Source of the DNA: Earliella scabrosa
Taxonomy: Eukaryota > Basidiomycota > Agaricomycetes > Polyporales > Polyporaceae
Direction: 5' to 3'
Length of the DNA stretch: 64,000 nucleotides
NCBI GenBank assembly: GCA_022605405.1
Contig: JABYQQ010000026.1
Span: 1-64,000, forward strand
Position 1 is the stretch's first letter. The number at the start of each line of letters is the position of its first letter. Under the pieces are notes generated by a model. It was given only the letters and a program-made list of their open reading frames with translations. It did no database searches and was not told where the DNA came from. A program made the translations under genes and the position numbers. Positions 21,891-31,911 of the stretch are shown here, one piece after another.

Positions 21891-24800
21891 ATGGCATCTA
21901 CTCCAGACTCCCTCATTCTTGCCAATATACGATCTGCCTATGCTATCCTCGTCGAGCGATTCTCAGTAGCTATCCATACTCAGATTGGCGATGCTCCTCG
22001 TCTCGATGAAGTTCGTACACAAGCATTAGAATTAATGCACCGTGCTGAGCAAGTAAGCTGCCTCTGCTGTACTCATACTATTGTGCAGTGGATAAATTTT
22101 CAATGTCCTACTAGAACCAGACCGCTCTCCCTCCTGAGGAGTATGCTGCTCTTCGTACAGTCATCAATGGAATGGTGGAAGCTCTCGACGATGCCTGCCA
22201 TGCCTCAGCTGACACCATCAAAACTGCACCCATTGTCGTCACATGGGAGGCGCGCACTGGCCGACGGGGTCGCCCCCGCAAGGAGTGCGACCCTACCTTT
22301 CTCGCGATGGCAGTCGATCTCCGTGGACCAACCGATCTTGCTCCTGTTCTCGGATGGTCCTCGCGCACAGTGTCGCGAAGAGCTATAGAGTATGGAATAC
22401 GTGCCCCAGGGGCGCCCGTCTTTCAGACAATTCAGAACGAGGATGGCTCTACTACACGCATCCACCAGTCCTCCACCCGTCCTACATCCACTCTTACCGA
22501 CGATGAGCTTGATGCCATTGTTTCACTTGCCCTTGAGAGCTTCCCCAACTATCGCCGTGCCATGCTCAAGGTGATGAACTTCAGACCTGGAAGGCTGGGA
22601 GCCGACTGTAAGTCGAACAGAGAGAGATCTTCAGTCAGTGAGCGAACGACTATATTGCATAGATAAGTACCTGTAAGTCGAACAGAGAGAGACTACAAGT
22701 ACTTAGTCAGTAAGTAAGTAGAGAGCATATGTATGTATGAGACTTACTCTTCAGTCAGTGAGCGAACGACTGAAGAGCAGAGGCGAAATGTGAGCTGCTT
22801 ATATAGACGTAGGGAAGGTAGCTGAGTAAGCGTAGAAAGCAGTCACATGTTAGCCACAAGACGATGAGTAAGAGGCATACGAGGCTATGGTGCGAGGATG
22901 AGTCAGTATGACGCGAGGATGAGCACCAAGTCTGAGTCAGACATAAGGTCTGGAACTATCCAGAACATCGTAGAACGCACTGGTACGTAGAGGTAAAGTC
23001 CAGAAAGAAAGAACTATCGTACAGATGCAGAGTTATCTATATATAGTAACGAAGAAGCATAGCCCATGCTGTGCGTCATGTGAACGCATAGCCACAAGTC
23101 CATATGGGGACATATTGGTCCGGACAGTGCCGGATAACCCTAAGTTCAACACTCCCACTCGTTCAAGATGTGACATAAGCAAGACCAATCTCTTGGACAA
23201 ACTTCGACTGAATTGCCAAAGGCACATTCTTAGTCAGAGCGTCGGCGAGTTGATCCGCAGTTGCTACATAGAAGATCTCGGTCGATCCCAACTCCACCTG
23301 TTCTCGGATGAAGTGGTATCTAACCTCGATGTGCTTGGTCCGGCGGTCGATCACGGGATTGACGGACAGGAAGATAGACCCCTGATTGTCAAGACACATG
23401 GGAGTTGGTCGAGACATGTCATCGCCGAGTTCTTCACCGAACGTCCTCAGCCACACCAATTGACGACAAGTGTCAGAGGCCGCTTTATACTCCGCTTCGG
23501 TCGAGGAAAGCGAAATGGTAGGCTGACGCCTCGATGCCCACGATATAGCAGCACCTGCCATCAGAAAGATGAAGCCAGAGGTAGAATGCCGATCATCACG
23601 GTCTTCGGCCCAGTCCGAATCGGAGTACGAAATCAGACCGTCATTAGACGCTCCCTGGTAGCGCAGCCGGTACGCCTTAGTACCCTGAAGATACCGAAGG
23701 ACATACTTGGCATAGTGGAGATGCGCGTCTGAGGGATTGGCATTGAACTTCGAAAGCCGCGTGACAGCAAAGGCTATGTCGGGCCGCGTACCGAGCATGG
23801 CGTACAGAAGACTGCCAATCAAGCTCTGATAGCGCTGACGCGACGCATCGGTGGCGGTGTGCTCAGATGACTCTAGAACAGCACCAGCAGGGAGAGGGGT
23901 ACGCGACGGCTTGCAGTCGGCCATGTGAAAGCGCTCGAGAACGGACTGGATGTACTCTTCCTGGTCGATCTCGATGATCCGAGAAGCACGGTCACGAGTG
24001 ATGCGAAGACCAAGGAAACGCTGAACTGGTCCCAAGTCCGTCATCTTGTACTGCTTAGAAAGCGAACGCTTCACGTGCTGTATGTGGCCAGGCTGATCGC
24101 CGAGGAGAAGTAGATCGTCGACATAAAGAACGACGATAGTGACGTGATCCCCCCCTTGTCGCCGATATACATAGATCCCGGCATCGGAATAGGTCCGTTT
24201 GAATCCCAGGCTAATAAGCGACTGGTGGATTTTCACGTTCCACTGACGGGATGCCTGCTTAAGACCATAGATTGCCTTTTTCAGCAGACACACGTGATCC
24301 TCCTTGCCAGGAACGATCCAACCTTCCGGCTGTTCCATGTAGATCTCCTCATCCAGATCGCCATTGAGGAACGCGGTCTTGACATCCATTGACTCGATGT
24401 CCCAGTCCTCAAGCGCTGCATGCGCGAGAAGGTACCGGATAGACTCGAACCGCGCCACAGGGGAGAAGGTCTCGTGATAGTCCTCGCCCCACACCTGAGT
24501 GAAACCCTTAGCGACTAGACGAGCTTTGTACCGCCCATCGTGCTTGATGTCATAGACCCAGCGGTTGGAGACCACGTGCCGATCTTTCGGACGAGGGACA
24601 AGGACCCAAGTCTTATTCTCGAGCAACGAGTCATACTCCGCTTTCTCCGCATCACGCCATTTCTCAGCTTCAGGCGACTTCATGGCTTCCTTGTGGGAGT
24701 TCGGAATGCCAGTTTTGTACTGAGACGCCATGAGAAACATGAGAAGCGCTTGGTCCTCTCGCTGCGTGCCATCTGGATCAGTCCGGGCATCGACTTTAGC

Positions 24801-27800
24801 CGGTGGCTCGTCGCCGTACACGTTATCACGAGTCTTCGACTCGGACCGTTTACCCGCGTTCTCACGCCGTGGTCTGTCACGTGCAAGGCTGGGAGGCTGT
24901 TCTCCCACTGGAGGGTGACGTCCTCGCTTGTGAGCAGGCTTAGGCGGTGGTACAGCAGGCGGTTGAGGCGGTTGCGGCGGCGGAGGAGCAGGGGCGTCGG
25001 CTGGAGGAGGCGCTTCAGCTGGAGGTGGCTGAGCATCCACTGGAGGGTCAGGTGGTAGATCTGGGAGTTCAGGAACAATCTCGGGATGGAGGTCGTCCTC
25101 ATGACCGTCGACATCGGCTTCAGAAGCCTTATCAGACTGATCATCTGGGAACGGATGGTCATCCGGGGTAACAGGATGATTGCCGGGGAGTTTACGAGCA
25201 GGGAAAGACTCTTCATCGAATGTCACATCGCGAGACACTACGATAGAGCGGTTGGCTGGATTCCAAAACTTATACCCCTTGGAACCAGACTCATACCCCA
25301 CGAAGATCATCTCGACAGCCTTCTTATCGAGTTTCCCTTCGCGCTTTGCCTTCTGCACGTGTACAAAGGCTTTGCACCCGAACACTCGGAAGTAGGAGAC
25401 GTCCGGAACGGTTCCGTCCCACTTGGTGATGGGGCATTGCCATTTGTGTCGACGCATCGGTTGACGATTGTAGATATGAACGGCTGCATCAACGGCGAGT
25501 TGCCAAAAACCGTGACTAAGACCTGCCTGATGGAGCATGGCCATGGCCTTTTCGACGATAGTACGGTTCCAGCGCTCAGCGCGTCCATTCTGCTGCGGAG
25601 AGCCAGGCATGGTCTTCTGGTGCTCGATCCCGTGCGAACGAAGAAGCTCAGAGAACTGGGTAGAAGTGTATTCTCCCCCTCGGTCCGAGCGGACCTTCTT
25701 AATCTTTCGACCGGTCTGGGTCTCAGCCCACGCCTTGTAGTCGAGGAACGCTTGGAACGCATCCGACTTCGACTTAAGGTAGTAAGCACGGGCGAGTCCG
25801 GAGTAGTCATCAATGAAACCAGCGAAATACTTGTAACCTCCGATAGCTTGGGTGCGCATCGGGCCATCAAGATCGGTGTGAACGAGCTCGAGTGGTTCCG
25901 TAGCACGCTTATCAGAAGGCGGGAAGGGGAGACGAGTGGATTTGCCCCAGGCACATCCCTCACACGGTTCATCTTCGTCTTCAGGGGAATCAACAGAATC
26001 AACCCCTCGGACATTCTTCGGGAGATGGCGCAGCGCGTCCTTGCCGAGATGACCAAAGCGGCGATGCAAGGTACGAAAACGGCTGACATTAAGATGAACA
26101 CGCTGGCCATTGTGAAGTTCGAGCTTCGCCCAGTAGATATTGCTCAGGACGTTGTACTCCGCTTCAAGGATCTTGCGACCCTTGATCCGAATCGTCGAAC
26201 CAAATTTGACAGCGCCTTCCGGCAGCTTGTCAAAGATGCACATCTTCCCATCTCCTTGAACAAGGGAGTACCCGTTGCGTTCAATGGTGCCTGTCGAGAA
26301 GATACGACCTCTCAACTTCGGGATGTAGTACACATGGGTGAGCGCGATCGGAACTTTGTCACCATCAACCCAAGTGTTACCACGGACTGTGCCCTTCCCG
26401 AGAGCAAGGATCATGTTGCTCGCATCAGCAGTATTGAAGCTGATGGGCGTATCAAACGGTTGATACTCGGAGAAGTCACTTAGGTCGCCCGTGATATGCT
26501 GAGAAGCACCTGAGTCCATCAGCCATGCAGTCCAGTTCTCACTAGAGGCGACGAGGGCCTCGGGGTAGAAAGAACCAACAATGTTAGACGACGCGACTAC
26601 ATTTACAGACTGAGACTCGACGACGGTATGCGCATGGGGCTGATTGTCCTTGTTATTCCCTTTGTCCTTGTCCTTATCCTTGTCCTTCGCCTTTCCCTTT
26701 CCCTTGCCTTTGCCCTTGGGCTTCTTCTCGGGATGCTTGTCCCAGCAGTTAGACTCATGATGATTAGAGCCACCGCAGTGAGAGCAAGGACCCTTAGGCT
26801 TAGGCTTGGTCTGCGAGACCCGGTTCGCGGATTGTCCGGCCTTGCGCAGCGACTCCTCGGCCAAGGTCTTGGACATGATGTCCTCGACGGTGACCTTGTC
26901 GACGTCGATGGTCGCCATGAGCGCAGAGATCATAGACCGATAGGACTCCGGAATCTTCGACAAAAGGAGGAGGGCCTTCATCTGGGCAGAGAGCGTCACC
27001 TTGTTCTTGGTGATGTCATCCATGCGGTTGACGATACGCATCATCTGATCCTGGAGGGACTTCTGCTCGTTCATCCGAGGTTCAGCCACAAGGGTCTCGA
27101 ACTGTCCCCAGACGTGAGCGCTGTTTGGCGTGCCAAACTTGTCCTTCAGGGATTTCCACATGTCCGCTGCGGTCTGTTCCCGAGATGTAGTGGTAGAGGA
27201 CCCACTGGTTGTAACGGTGTCGAGAATTTCCGCATCGAGGATGTAATGGAAGCTCTGAGCGACCCGCATGTACATCATGCCGCGAGCCTGCCCGTCGAGC
27301 TTGTCCCAGGACTCCTGCTTGTCGGCAGCAGTTGGACGTTTGGTCTTGCCGTTGACGACGTCCCAACAGCCCATGAAGATGAAGTAGCCCTTCATCTTGG
27401 CAGACCAGTCGGTGTACTGGTTTGCCGACGAAAGGGAAGGGATAGAGTCGAGCTTGACGTCTCCCATGATTGATAAGAGAAAGTGCGATGAGTCGAGATA
27501 GTCCTCCGAGAAGTCTACAGATGTTGTTACCGGTGTGACCGGCGGAAGCGGTGTTGCGATAGGAGGAGGTAACTCGACGAGAGGAGGAGGGAGAGTCTCG
27601 AATGGCTCAGGGATAACCTCCGGAGTAGGAGGGATTAGGACGATGAAAGGAAGAGGAGTGGTATAGGGTGTGTCTGATGCGACTGGAAGGGCAGTGTTGA
27701 CTCCAGCAAGGAAATCCTCCTGATCGGGTGATGGAAGAGCCCACTTGAATGTGCCAGGATATTTTTCGGGTCGGACTCCGTTGTACCGATGAGGACAAAG

Positions 27801-30331
27801 TTCTCGGTTACAGTTGTACCAGAAGCCGTCCGAATGGAGATGAGAGTCCGAAGGGAACTCCTCGTCTAGGATGTGAGGACGATCCCGGCAAGAATCGGCA
27901 GTGGGTACGTAGTCAGAGGAATCAGATGACGACTGGGAGTCAATCAGATCCTCGACTTCCGCCTCAGAGGGAGGAGATGCTGGTGTCGGCTCCAAAACTG
28001 TGGTCTAGAAGGGTGCGATGATTGACGATGCCACGTGCGAAACGGTAGATGGGGAACACCTATTGAGGCGAGCCAAGAGAGTCAGGAAGCTGGAGATCCC
28101 GACAATCTGGATAGAAGTTGCCAACTGTGCCCAGAAAGACTATAGTAGCTATACGAGAGCAAAGGGTACGGTAAGGAGGGTCCACACGGTTGTCCTCCGT
28201 CTCCAAAGGTGATAAGCACCCCGGATACAACTGCTGGCGGGCGCAAGTGCGTGGCCTGGCAGAGGGATACCTGAAAGCCCAAATGCCTCGAGAGCACAAC
28301 AGGCTGTACAACAGTACTTAGCTACGCGACAACTAAACAAAAGCGCTCAGGGCTGCGTCACGAGCGCAGGAATGTCCCCCTGGCAGCAGTGTCGGCGGGC
28401 ACAGTCAAGAGGTGAGGAAAGATGGAGGGAGCACGGGCAGAGAGTCGACGAAGAGAGAGGTGTGCGCACGAAGATGTCGACGAAGTAGCAACCGGTCAGA
28501 GCGCAGGGCTCATAACCTGATGAACTTCAGACCTGGAAGGCTGGGAGCCGACTGTAAGTCGAACAGAGAGAGATCTTCAGTCAGTGAGCGAACGACTATA
28601 TTGCATAGATAAGTACCTGTAAGTCGAACAGAGAGAGACTACAAGTACTTAGTCAGTAAGTAAGTAGAGAGCATATGTATGTATGAGACTTACTCTTCAG
28701 TCAGTGAGCGAACGACTGAAGAGCAGAGGCGAAATGTGAGCTGCTTATATAGACGTAGGGAAGGTAGCTGAGTAAGCGTAGAAAGCAGTCACATGTTAGC
28801 CACAAGACGATGAGTAAGAGGCATACGAGGCTATGGTGCGAGGATGAGTCAGTATGACGCGAGGATGAGCACCAAGTCTGAGTCAGACATAAGGTCTGGA
28901 ACTATCCAGAACATCGTAGAACGCACTGGTACGTAGAGGTAAAGTCCAGAAAGAAAGAACTATCGTACAGATGCAGAGTTATCTATATATAGTAACGAAG
29001 AAGCATAGCCCATGCTGTGCGTCATGTGAACGCATAGCCACAAGTCCATATGGGGACATATTGGTCCGGACAGTGCCGGATAACCCTAAGTTCAACACAA
29101 GGGACATCTCACTGCCATGGGTCACCGAGTCCCAAAAGAGCGCCTTCGCCAGTCATTCATCCGCGTCCATGGAGTTCCAGGAGTTTTCGGAAGTCGCCGA
29201 ATCCATCGCAGAGTCTACAAGGTTGCTGGAGCAAATGCACTGTGGCACCATGATGGACAGCATGGTGAGTGCTTTAAGATCTCTGTCTGGTCTGTCTGAC
29301 TTTGATTACTTAGGTCTCATCCGCTGGAAGCTCGTCATGCATGCGTTCATCGATGGTCATTCTCGCTATGTGACGGGCTTTCGTGTGAGCGACAACAACC
29401 GGGCCAGCACAGTCTTCGATGTGTTCCATGAGGCCATCGCTGAACATGGTGTCCCCAGCCGGGTCCGAGGCGATCACGGAGGAGAAAATGTGCAAGTGGC
29501 CGAGTTCATGGAGGCTTATCGAGGGCCAGGGCGGGGTTCCTACATCTGGGGACGGTATATAATCTCTAGCCTTCTTTTCTCCTGCCCCTCATTCTATGCT
29601 AATTCTCTACATTATGGCAGAAGTGTTCACAATACCCGCATCGAGCGCCTATGGTATGATGTGACGAACGGGTTCGGTCAGAAGTGGAAGAACTTCTTTA
29701 TCGAGCTTGAGACACATTGTCACCTGAATGCCCACAACCCTGGCCATATCTGGCTTCTCCACTACCTGTTCAAGGATGCCATCAACGAAGATGCAACTGA
29801 CTGGGTCCGCGCGTGGAACCGCCATGTCATGCAACTCAAAGGTGAGCTTGATTGATGTGCCCTACATGCACACAAACTGATTTCATGTGAGGTTCACAAA
29901 ATCGGAGTCCATTTGATATGTATCTCTTCAGTCTTATCAACGATGGGGCGCGCGGGCTTGATGAAGCAGGTCCTCCCGAAGATGCAGAGCCGGTGGGTGA
30001 ACTGGCTGAGTATGGGATTGACTGGGCAGCATCCAGCGACCCGAAATTGATGGACCATCTCCTCGAGCGCGAGCCCGAAGAGTGGAATGAAGTCAATCCC
30101 TTTCTGGTCCAACCACATACAGGTCCTCAGGCATTCTCCCAGGTACCTTGCGACCCTCCCAGTGGACCATTGAACCCTTGGGAAGTCCAGGAGCTCAACT
30201 TGCGGTTGCAGGCGGCTTTCGGAGGCGAGGTGGCTTCGCGAAACATGGAAGTCCGCCGCCTAATCTGGATTACAGCATTTGAAATATGTCACAGTATCAT
30301 GGAGCGGAGACAGACTGCATGGGTGGAGTAG
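21891..30331 (+). CDS. RVE-type DDE integrase of the large element, interrupted by copia copy 1
   Basis: Exons 21891-22052, 22115-22571, then (after the copia insertion 22572-29097 and the second CAAGG) 29103-29264, 29314-29554, 29621-29841 and 29892-30331. Joined they are in frame at every junction, 560 residues. The N-terminal half has a helical segment, a basic GRRGRPRKEC motif and a HTH-like GWSSRTVSRRAIEYG, plausibly for DNA binding. The core is an integrase/RVE-fold domain: first Asp in WHHDGQH, second Asp in VRGDHGGENV, Glu in HNTRIERLWYD. It belongs to the integrase-core family seen in basidiomycetes and some animals. The C-terminal 145 residues (RSPFDMYLFSL ... YGIDWA ... NPFLVQP) match the family's usual tail. 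Catalytic residues are intact, so the only lesion is the retrotransposon. It probably catalyses strand transfer of the 32 kb element. Confidence 0.85.
22572..23151 (-). repeat. 3' LTR of copia copy 1
   Basis: 580 bp. Contains two copies each of TTCAGTCAGTGAGCGAACG and AAGTCGAACAGAGAGAGA, and the TATA-like CTATATAAGC on the sense strand. Confidence 0.9.
23152..23160 (-). other. Polypurine tract, copia copy 1
   Basis: Sense-strand GAGTGGGAG directly before the 3' LTR, the expected site for plus-strand priming. Confidence 0.6.
23163..27995 (-). CDS. Copia Gag-Pol polyprotein, copy 1
   Basis: A single uninterrupted 1,610-residue frame. Residues 1-176 form an acidic and Pro-rich leader. From about 177 there is a UBN2-like Gag domain (MGDVKLDSIPS ... 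YTDWSAKMKGYF). A CCHC zinc knuckle lies near 404 (CSHCGGSNHHESNC) after a Lys/Gly/Asp stretch. Then come an aspartic protease with DSGAS near 494, a GAG-pre-integrase segment (HRRFGHLGKDAL), integrase core with HTDLDGP near 705 and PQQNGRAERWNR near 810, a Pro-rich spacer, reverse transcriptase with YVDDLLLL near 1290, and RNase H with DSDWAEDRDD and STEAEYKAA near 1465-1500. The order PR-IN-RT-RH defines Ty1/copia. All catalytic motifs are intact. No frameshift separates Gag from Pol, so relative expression must be controlled otherwise. Confidence 0.95.
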   Translation of the reverse strand: MEPTPASPPSEAEVEDLIDSQSSSDSSDYVPTADSCRDRPHILDEEFPSDSHLHSDGFWYNCNRELCPHRYNGVRPEKYPGTFKWALPSPDQEDFLAGVNTALPVASDTPYTTPLPFIVLIPPTPEVIPEPFETLPPPLVELPPPIATPLPPVTPVTTSVDFSEDYLDSSHFLLSIMGDVKLDSIPSLSSANQYTDWSAKMKGYFIFMGCWDVVNGKTKRPTAADKQESWDKLDGQARGMMYMRVAQSFHYILDAEILDTVTTSGSSTTTSREQTAADMWKSLKDKFGTPNSAHVWGQFETLVAEPRMNEQKSLQDQMMRIVNRMDDITKNKVTLSAQMKALLLLSKIPESYRSMISALMATIDVDKVTVEDIMSKTLAEESLRKAGQSANRVSQTKPKPKGPCSHCGGSNHHESNCWDKHPEKKPKGKGKGKGKAKDKDKDKDKGNNKDNQPHAHTVVESQSVNVVASSNIVGSFYPEALVASSENWTAWLMDSGASQHITGDLSDFSEYQPFDTPISFNTADASNMILALGKGTVRGNTWVDGDKVPIALTHVYYIPKLRGRIFSTGTIERNGYSLVQGDGKMCIFDKLPEGAVKFGSTIRIKGRKILEAEYNVLSNIYWAKLELHNGQRVHLNVSRFRTLHRRFGHLGKDALRHLPKNVRGVDSVDSPEDEDEPCEGCAWGKSTRLPFPPSDKRATEPLELVHTDLDGPMRTQAIGGYKYFAGFIDDYSGLARAYYLKSKSDAFQAFLDYKAWAETQTGRKIKKVRSDRGGEYTSTQFSELLRSHGIEHQKTMPGSPQQNGRAERWNRTIVEKAMAMLHQAGLSHGFWQLAVDAAVHIYNRQPMRRHKWQCPITKWDGTVPDVSYFRVFGCKAFVHVQKAKREGKLDKKAVEMIFVGYESGSKGYKFWNPANRSIVVSRDVTFDEESFPARKLPGNHPVTPDDHPFPDDQSDKASEADVDGHEDDLHPEIVPELPDLPPDPPVDAQPPPAEAPPPADAPAPPPPQPPQPPAVPPPKPAHKRGRHPPVGEQPPSLARDRPRRENAGKRSESKTRDNVYGDEPPAKVDARTDPDGTQREDQALLMFLMASQYKTGIPNSHKEAMKSPEAEKWRDAEKAEYDSLLENKTWVLVPRPKDRHVVSNRWVYDIKHDGRYKARLVAKGFTQVWGEDYHETFSPVARFESIRYLLAHAALEDWDIESMDVKTAFLNGDLDEEIYMEQPEGWIVPGKEDHVCLLKKAIYGLKQASRQWNVKIHQSLISLGFKRTYSDAGIYVYRRQGGDHVTIVVLYVDDLLLLGDQPGHIQHVKRSLSKQYKMTDLGPVQRFLGLRITRDRASRIIEIDQEEYIQSVLERFHMADCKPSRTPLPAGAVLESSEHTATDASRQRYQSLIGSLLYAMLGTRPDIAFAVTRLSKFNANPSDAHLHYAKYVLRYLQGTKAYRLRYQGASNDGLISYSDSDWAEDRDDRHSTSGFIFLMAGAAISWASRRQPTISLSSTEAEYKAASDTCRQLVWLRTFGEELGDDMSRPTPMCLDNQGSIFLSVNPVIDRRTKHIEVRYHFIREQVELGSTEIFYVATADQLADALTKNVPLAIQSKFVQEIGLAYVTS
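28501..28517 (-). other. Primer binding site, copia copy 1
   Basis: Next to the 5' LTR. The plus strand reads GCGCAGGGCTCATAACC, the anticodon-arm sequence of a tRNA-Met (CAT anticodon). The element's sense RNA is therefore complementary to an internal part of tRNA-Met, a half-tRNA primer as in Drosophila copia. Confidence 0.65.
28518..29097 (-). repeat. 5' LTR of copia copy 1
   Basis: 580 bp, identical by eye to the 3' LTR. Promoter-like CTATATAAGC on the sense strand at about 28743-28752. Confidence 0.9.
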
Positions 30332-30407
30332 AGCGAATTACCAGCTGTATGGGAACTTGTTCATTTTCGAGGCTGGTTATTGGCTGCATCACCTGGCAAG
30401 AGGGTCT
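30332..30407. other. Spacer between integrase gene and satellite
   Basis: 76 bp after the integrase stop; it contains the first degraded edge of the 160 bp repeat. Confidence 0.5.
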
Positions 30408-30410
30408 GAG

Positions 30411-31795
30411 CACTCGCAACGGGGGCCAATAAATCAGCAACGTAAATACAAACATGTAACATTTTGAATGGTGCAATTCGGCGCATTTCGCAGCGAGTTA
30501 CAGAGTATCTCGCGGACCTATGCGCCCGCAGGCAGTTAATGGCCGCACTGCCTGAACGGGCTCCGGCGAGCACTCGCAATGGGTGCCAATAAATCAGCAA
30601 TGTAGATACAAACATGTAACACTTTGAATGGTGCAATTCGGCGCATTTCGCAGCGCCTTACAGAGTATCTCGCGAACCTATCCGCCCGCAGGCAGTTAAT
30701 GGCCGTCCCGCCTGAACGGATTTCGGCGAGCACTCGCAACGGGGGCCAATAAATCAGCAACGTAAATACAAACATGTAACATTTTGAACGGTGCAATTCG
30801 GCGCATTTCGCAGCGAGTTACAGAGTATCTCGCAGACCCATGCGCCCGCAGGCGGTTAATGACCGCACCGCCTGAACGGGCTCCGGCGAGCACTCGCAAT
30901 GGGTGCCAATAAATCAGCAATGTAGATACAAACATGTAACACTTTGAATGGTGCAATTCGGCGCATTTCGCAGCGCCTTACAGAGTATCTCGCGAACCTA
31001 TCCGCCCGCAGGCGGTTAATGGCCGTCCCGCCTGAACGGATTTCGGCGAGCACTCGCAATGGGTGCCAATAAACCAGCAATGTAGATACAAACATGTAAC
31101 ACTTTGAATGGTGCAATTCGGCGCATTTCGCAGCGCCTTACAGAGTATCTCGCGAACCTATCCGCCCGCAGGCAGTTAATGGCCGTCCCGCCTGAACGGA
31201 TTTCGGCGAGCACTCGCAACGGGGGCCAATAAATCAGCAACGTAAATACAAACATGTAACATTTTGAACGGTGCAATTCGGCGCATTTCGCAGCGAGTTA
31301 CAGAGTATCTCGCAGACCCATGCGCCCGCAGGCGGTTAATGACCGCACCGCCTGAACGGGCTCCGGCGAGCACTCGCAATGGGTGCCAATAAATCAGCAA
31401 TGTAGATACAAACATGTAACACTTTGAATGGTGCAATTCGGCGCATTTCGCAGCGCCTTACAGAGTATCTCGCGAACCTATCCGCCCGCAGGCGGTTAAT
31501 GGCCGTCCCGCCTGAACGGATTTCGGCGAGCACTCGCAACGGGGGCCAATAAATCAGCAATGTAGATACAAACATGTAACATTTTGAATGGTGCAATTCG
31601 GCGCATTTCGCAGCGCGTTACAGAGTATCTCGCGAACCTATGCACCTGCAGGCGGTTAATGGCCGCACCGCCTGAGCAGGTTCTGGCGAGCACTCGTAAC
31701 TGGGGCCATTAAATCAGCCACACTCATATGGATGCATGACATTTTGAACGGTGCAATTCTGCGCATTTGACTGCGAGTTACAGAGTATCTCGCCA
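30411..31795 (+). repeat. 160 bp satellite, eight full units and one partial
   Basis: The landmark GAGCACTCGCAA recurs exactly every 160 bp (30408, 30568 and so on to 31688). Units differ mainly at CGGGCTCCGG versus CGGATTTCGG before the landmark. Units 3-4 (30731-31050) and 6-7 (31211-31530) look identical, showing a higher-order 480 bp duplication. Minus-strand 86-codon frames repeat with it and are not genes. It separates the convergent integrase and dioxygenase genes. Confidence 0.9.
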
Positions 31796-31911
31796 AACCA
31801 GTCCTCCCACATTGACACAAATTACAAACTGGTCAAAGATTTCGCAGACAAAGTGGAACCATATTTGGAAATACATGCACCCCTCTCCATTCAAGTCCCT
31901 AATGTACTATC

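Larger units (their letters stand above)
22572..29097 (-). mobile_element. Ty1/copia retrotransposon, copy 1 (6,526 bp)
   Basis: Two 580 bp LTRs (22572-23151 and 28518-29097) enclose one 1,610-codon gag-pol frame on the minus strand. On the sense strand the LTRs run TGTTGAAC...GTTCATCA. The 5 bp CAAGG flanks both ends (22567-22571, 29098-29102). The two LTRs look identical by eye, so insertion is recent. It sits inside an exon of the integrase gene, in opposite orientation. Confidence 0.95.

Noticed and set aside
25086..26483. 465-codon plus-strand frame inside copia copy 1 (and its twin at 45333-46730)
   Set aside because: It is the exact antisense of the pol coding sequence, has no domain, and its conservation is explained by the near identity of the two elements.
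30361..31693. Series of identical 86-codon minus-strand frames
   Set aside because: They repeat with the 160 bp satellite and overlap each other; no evidence of independent genes.
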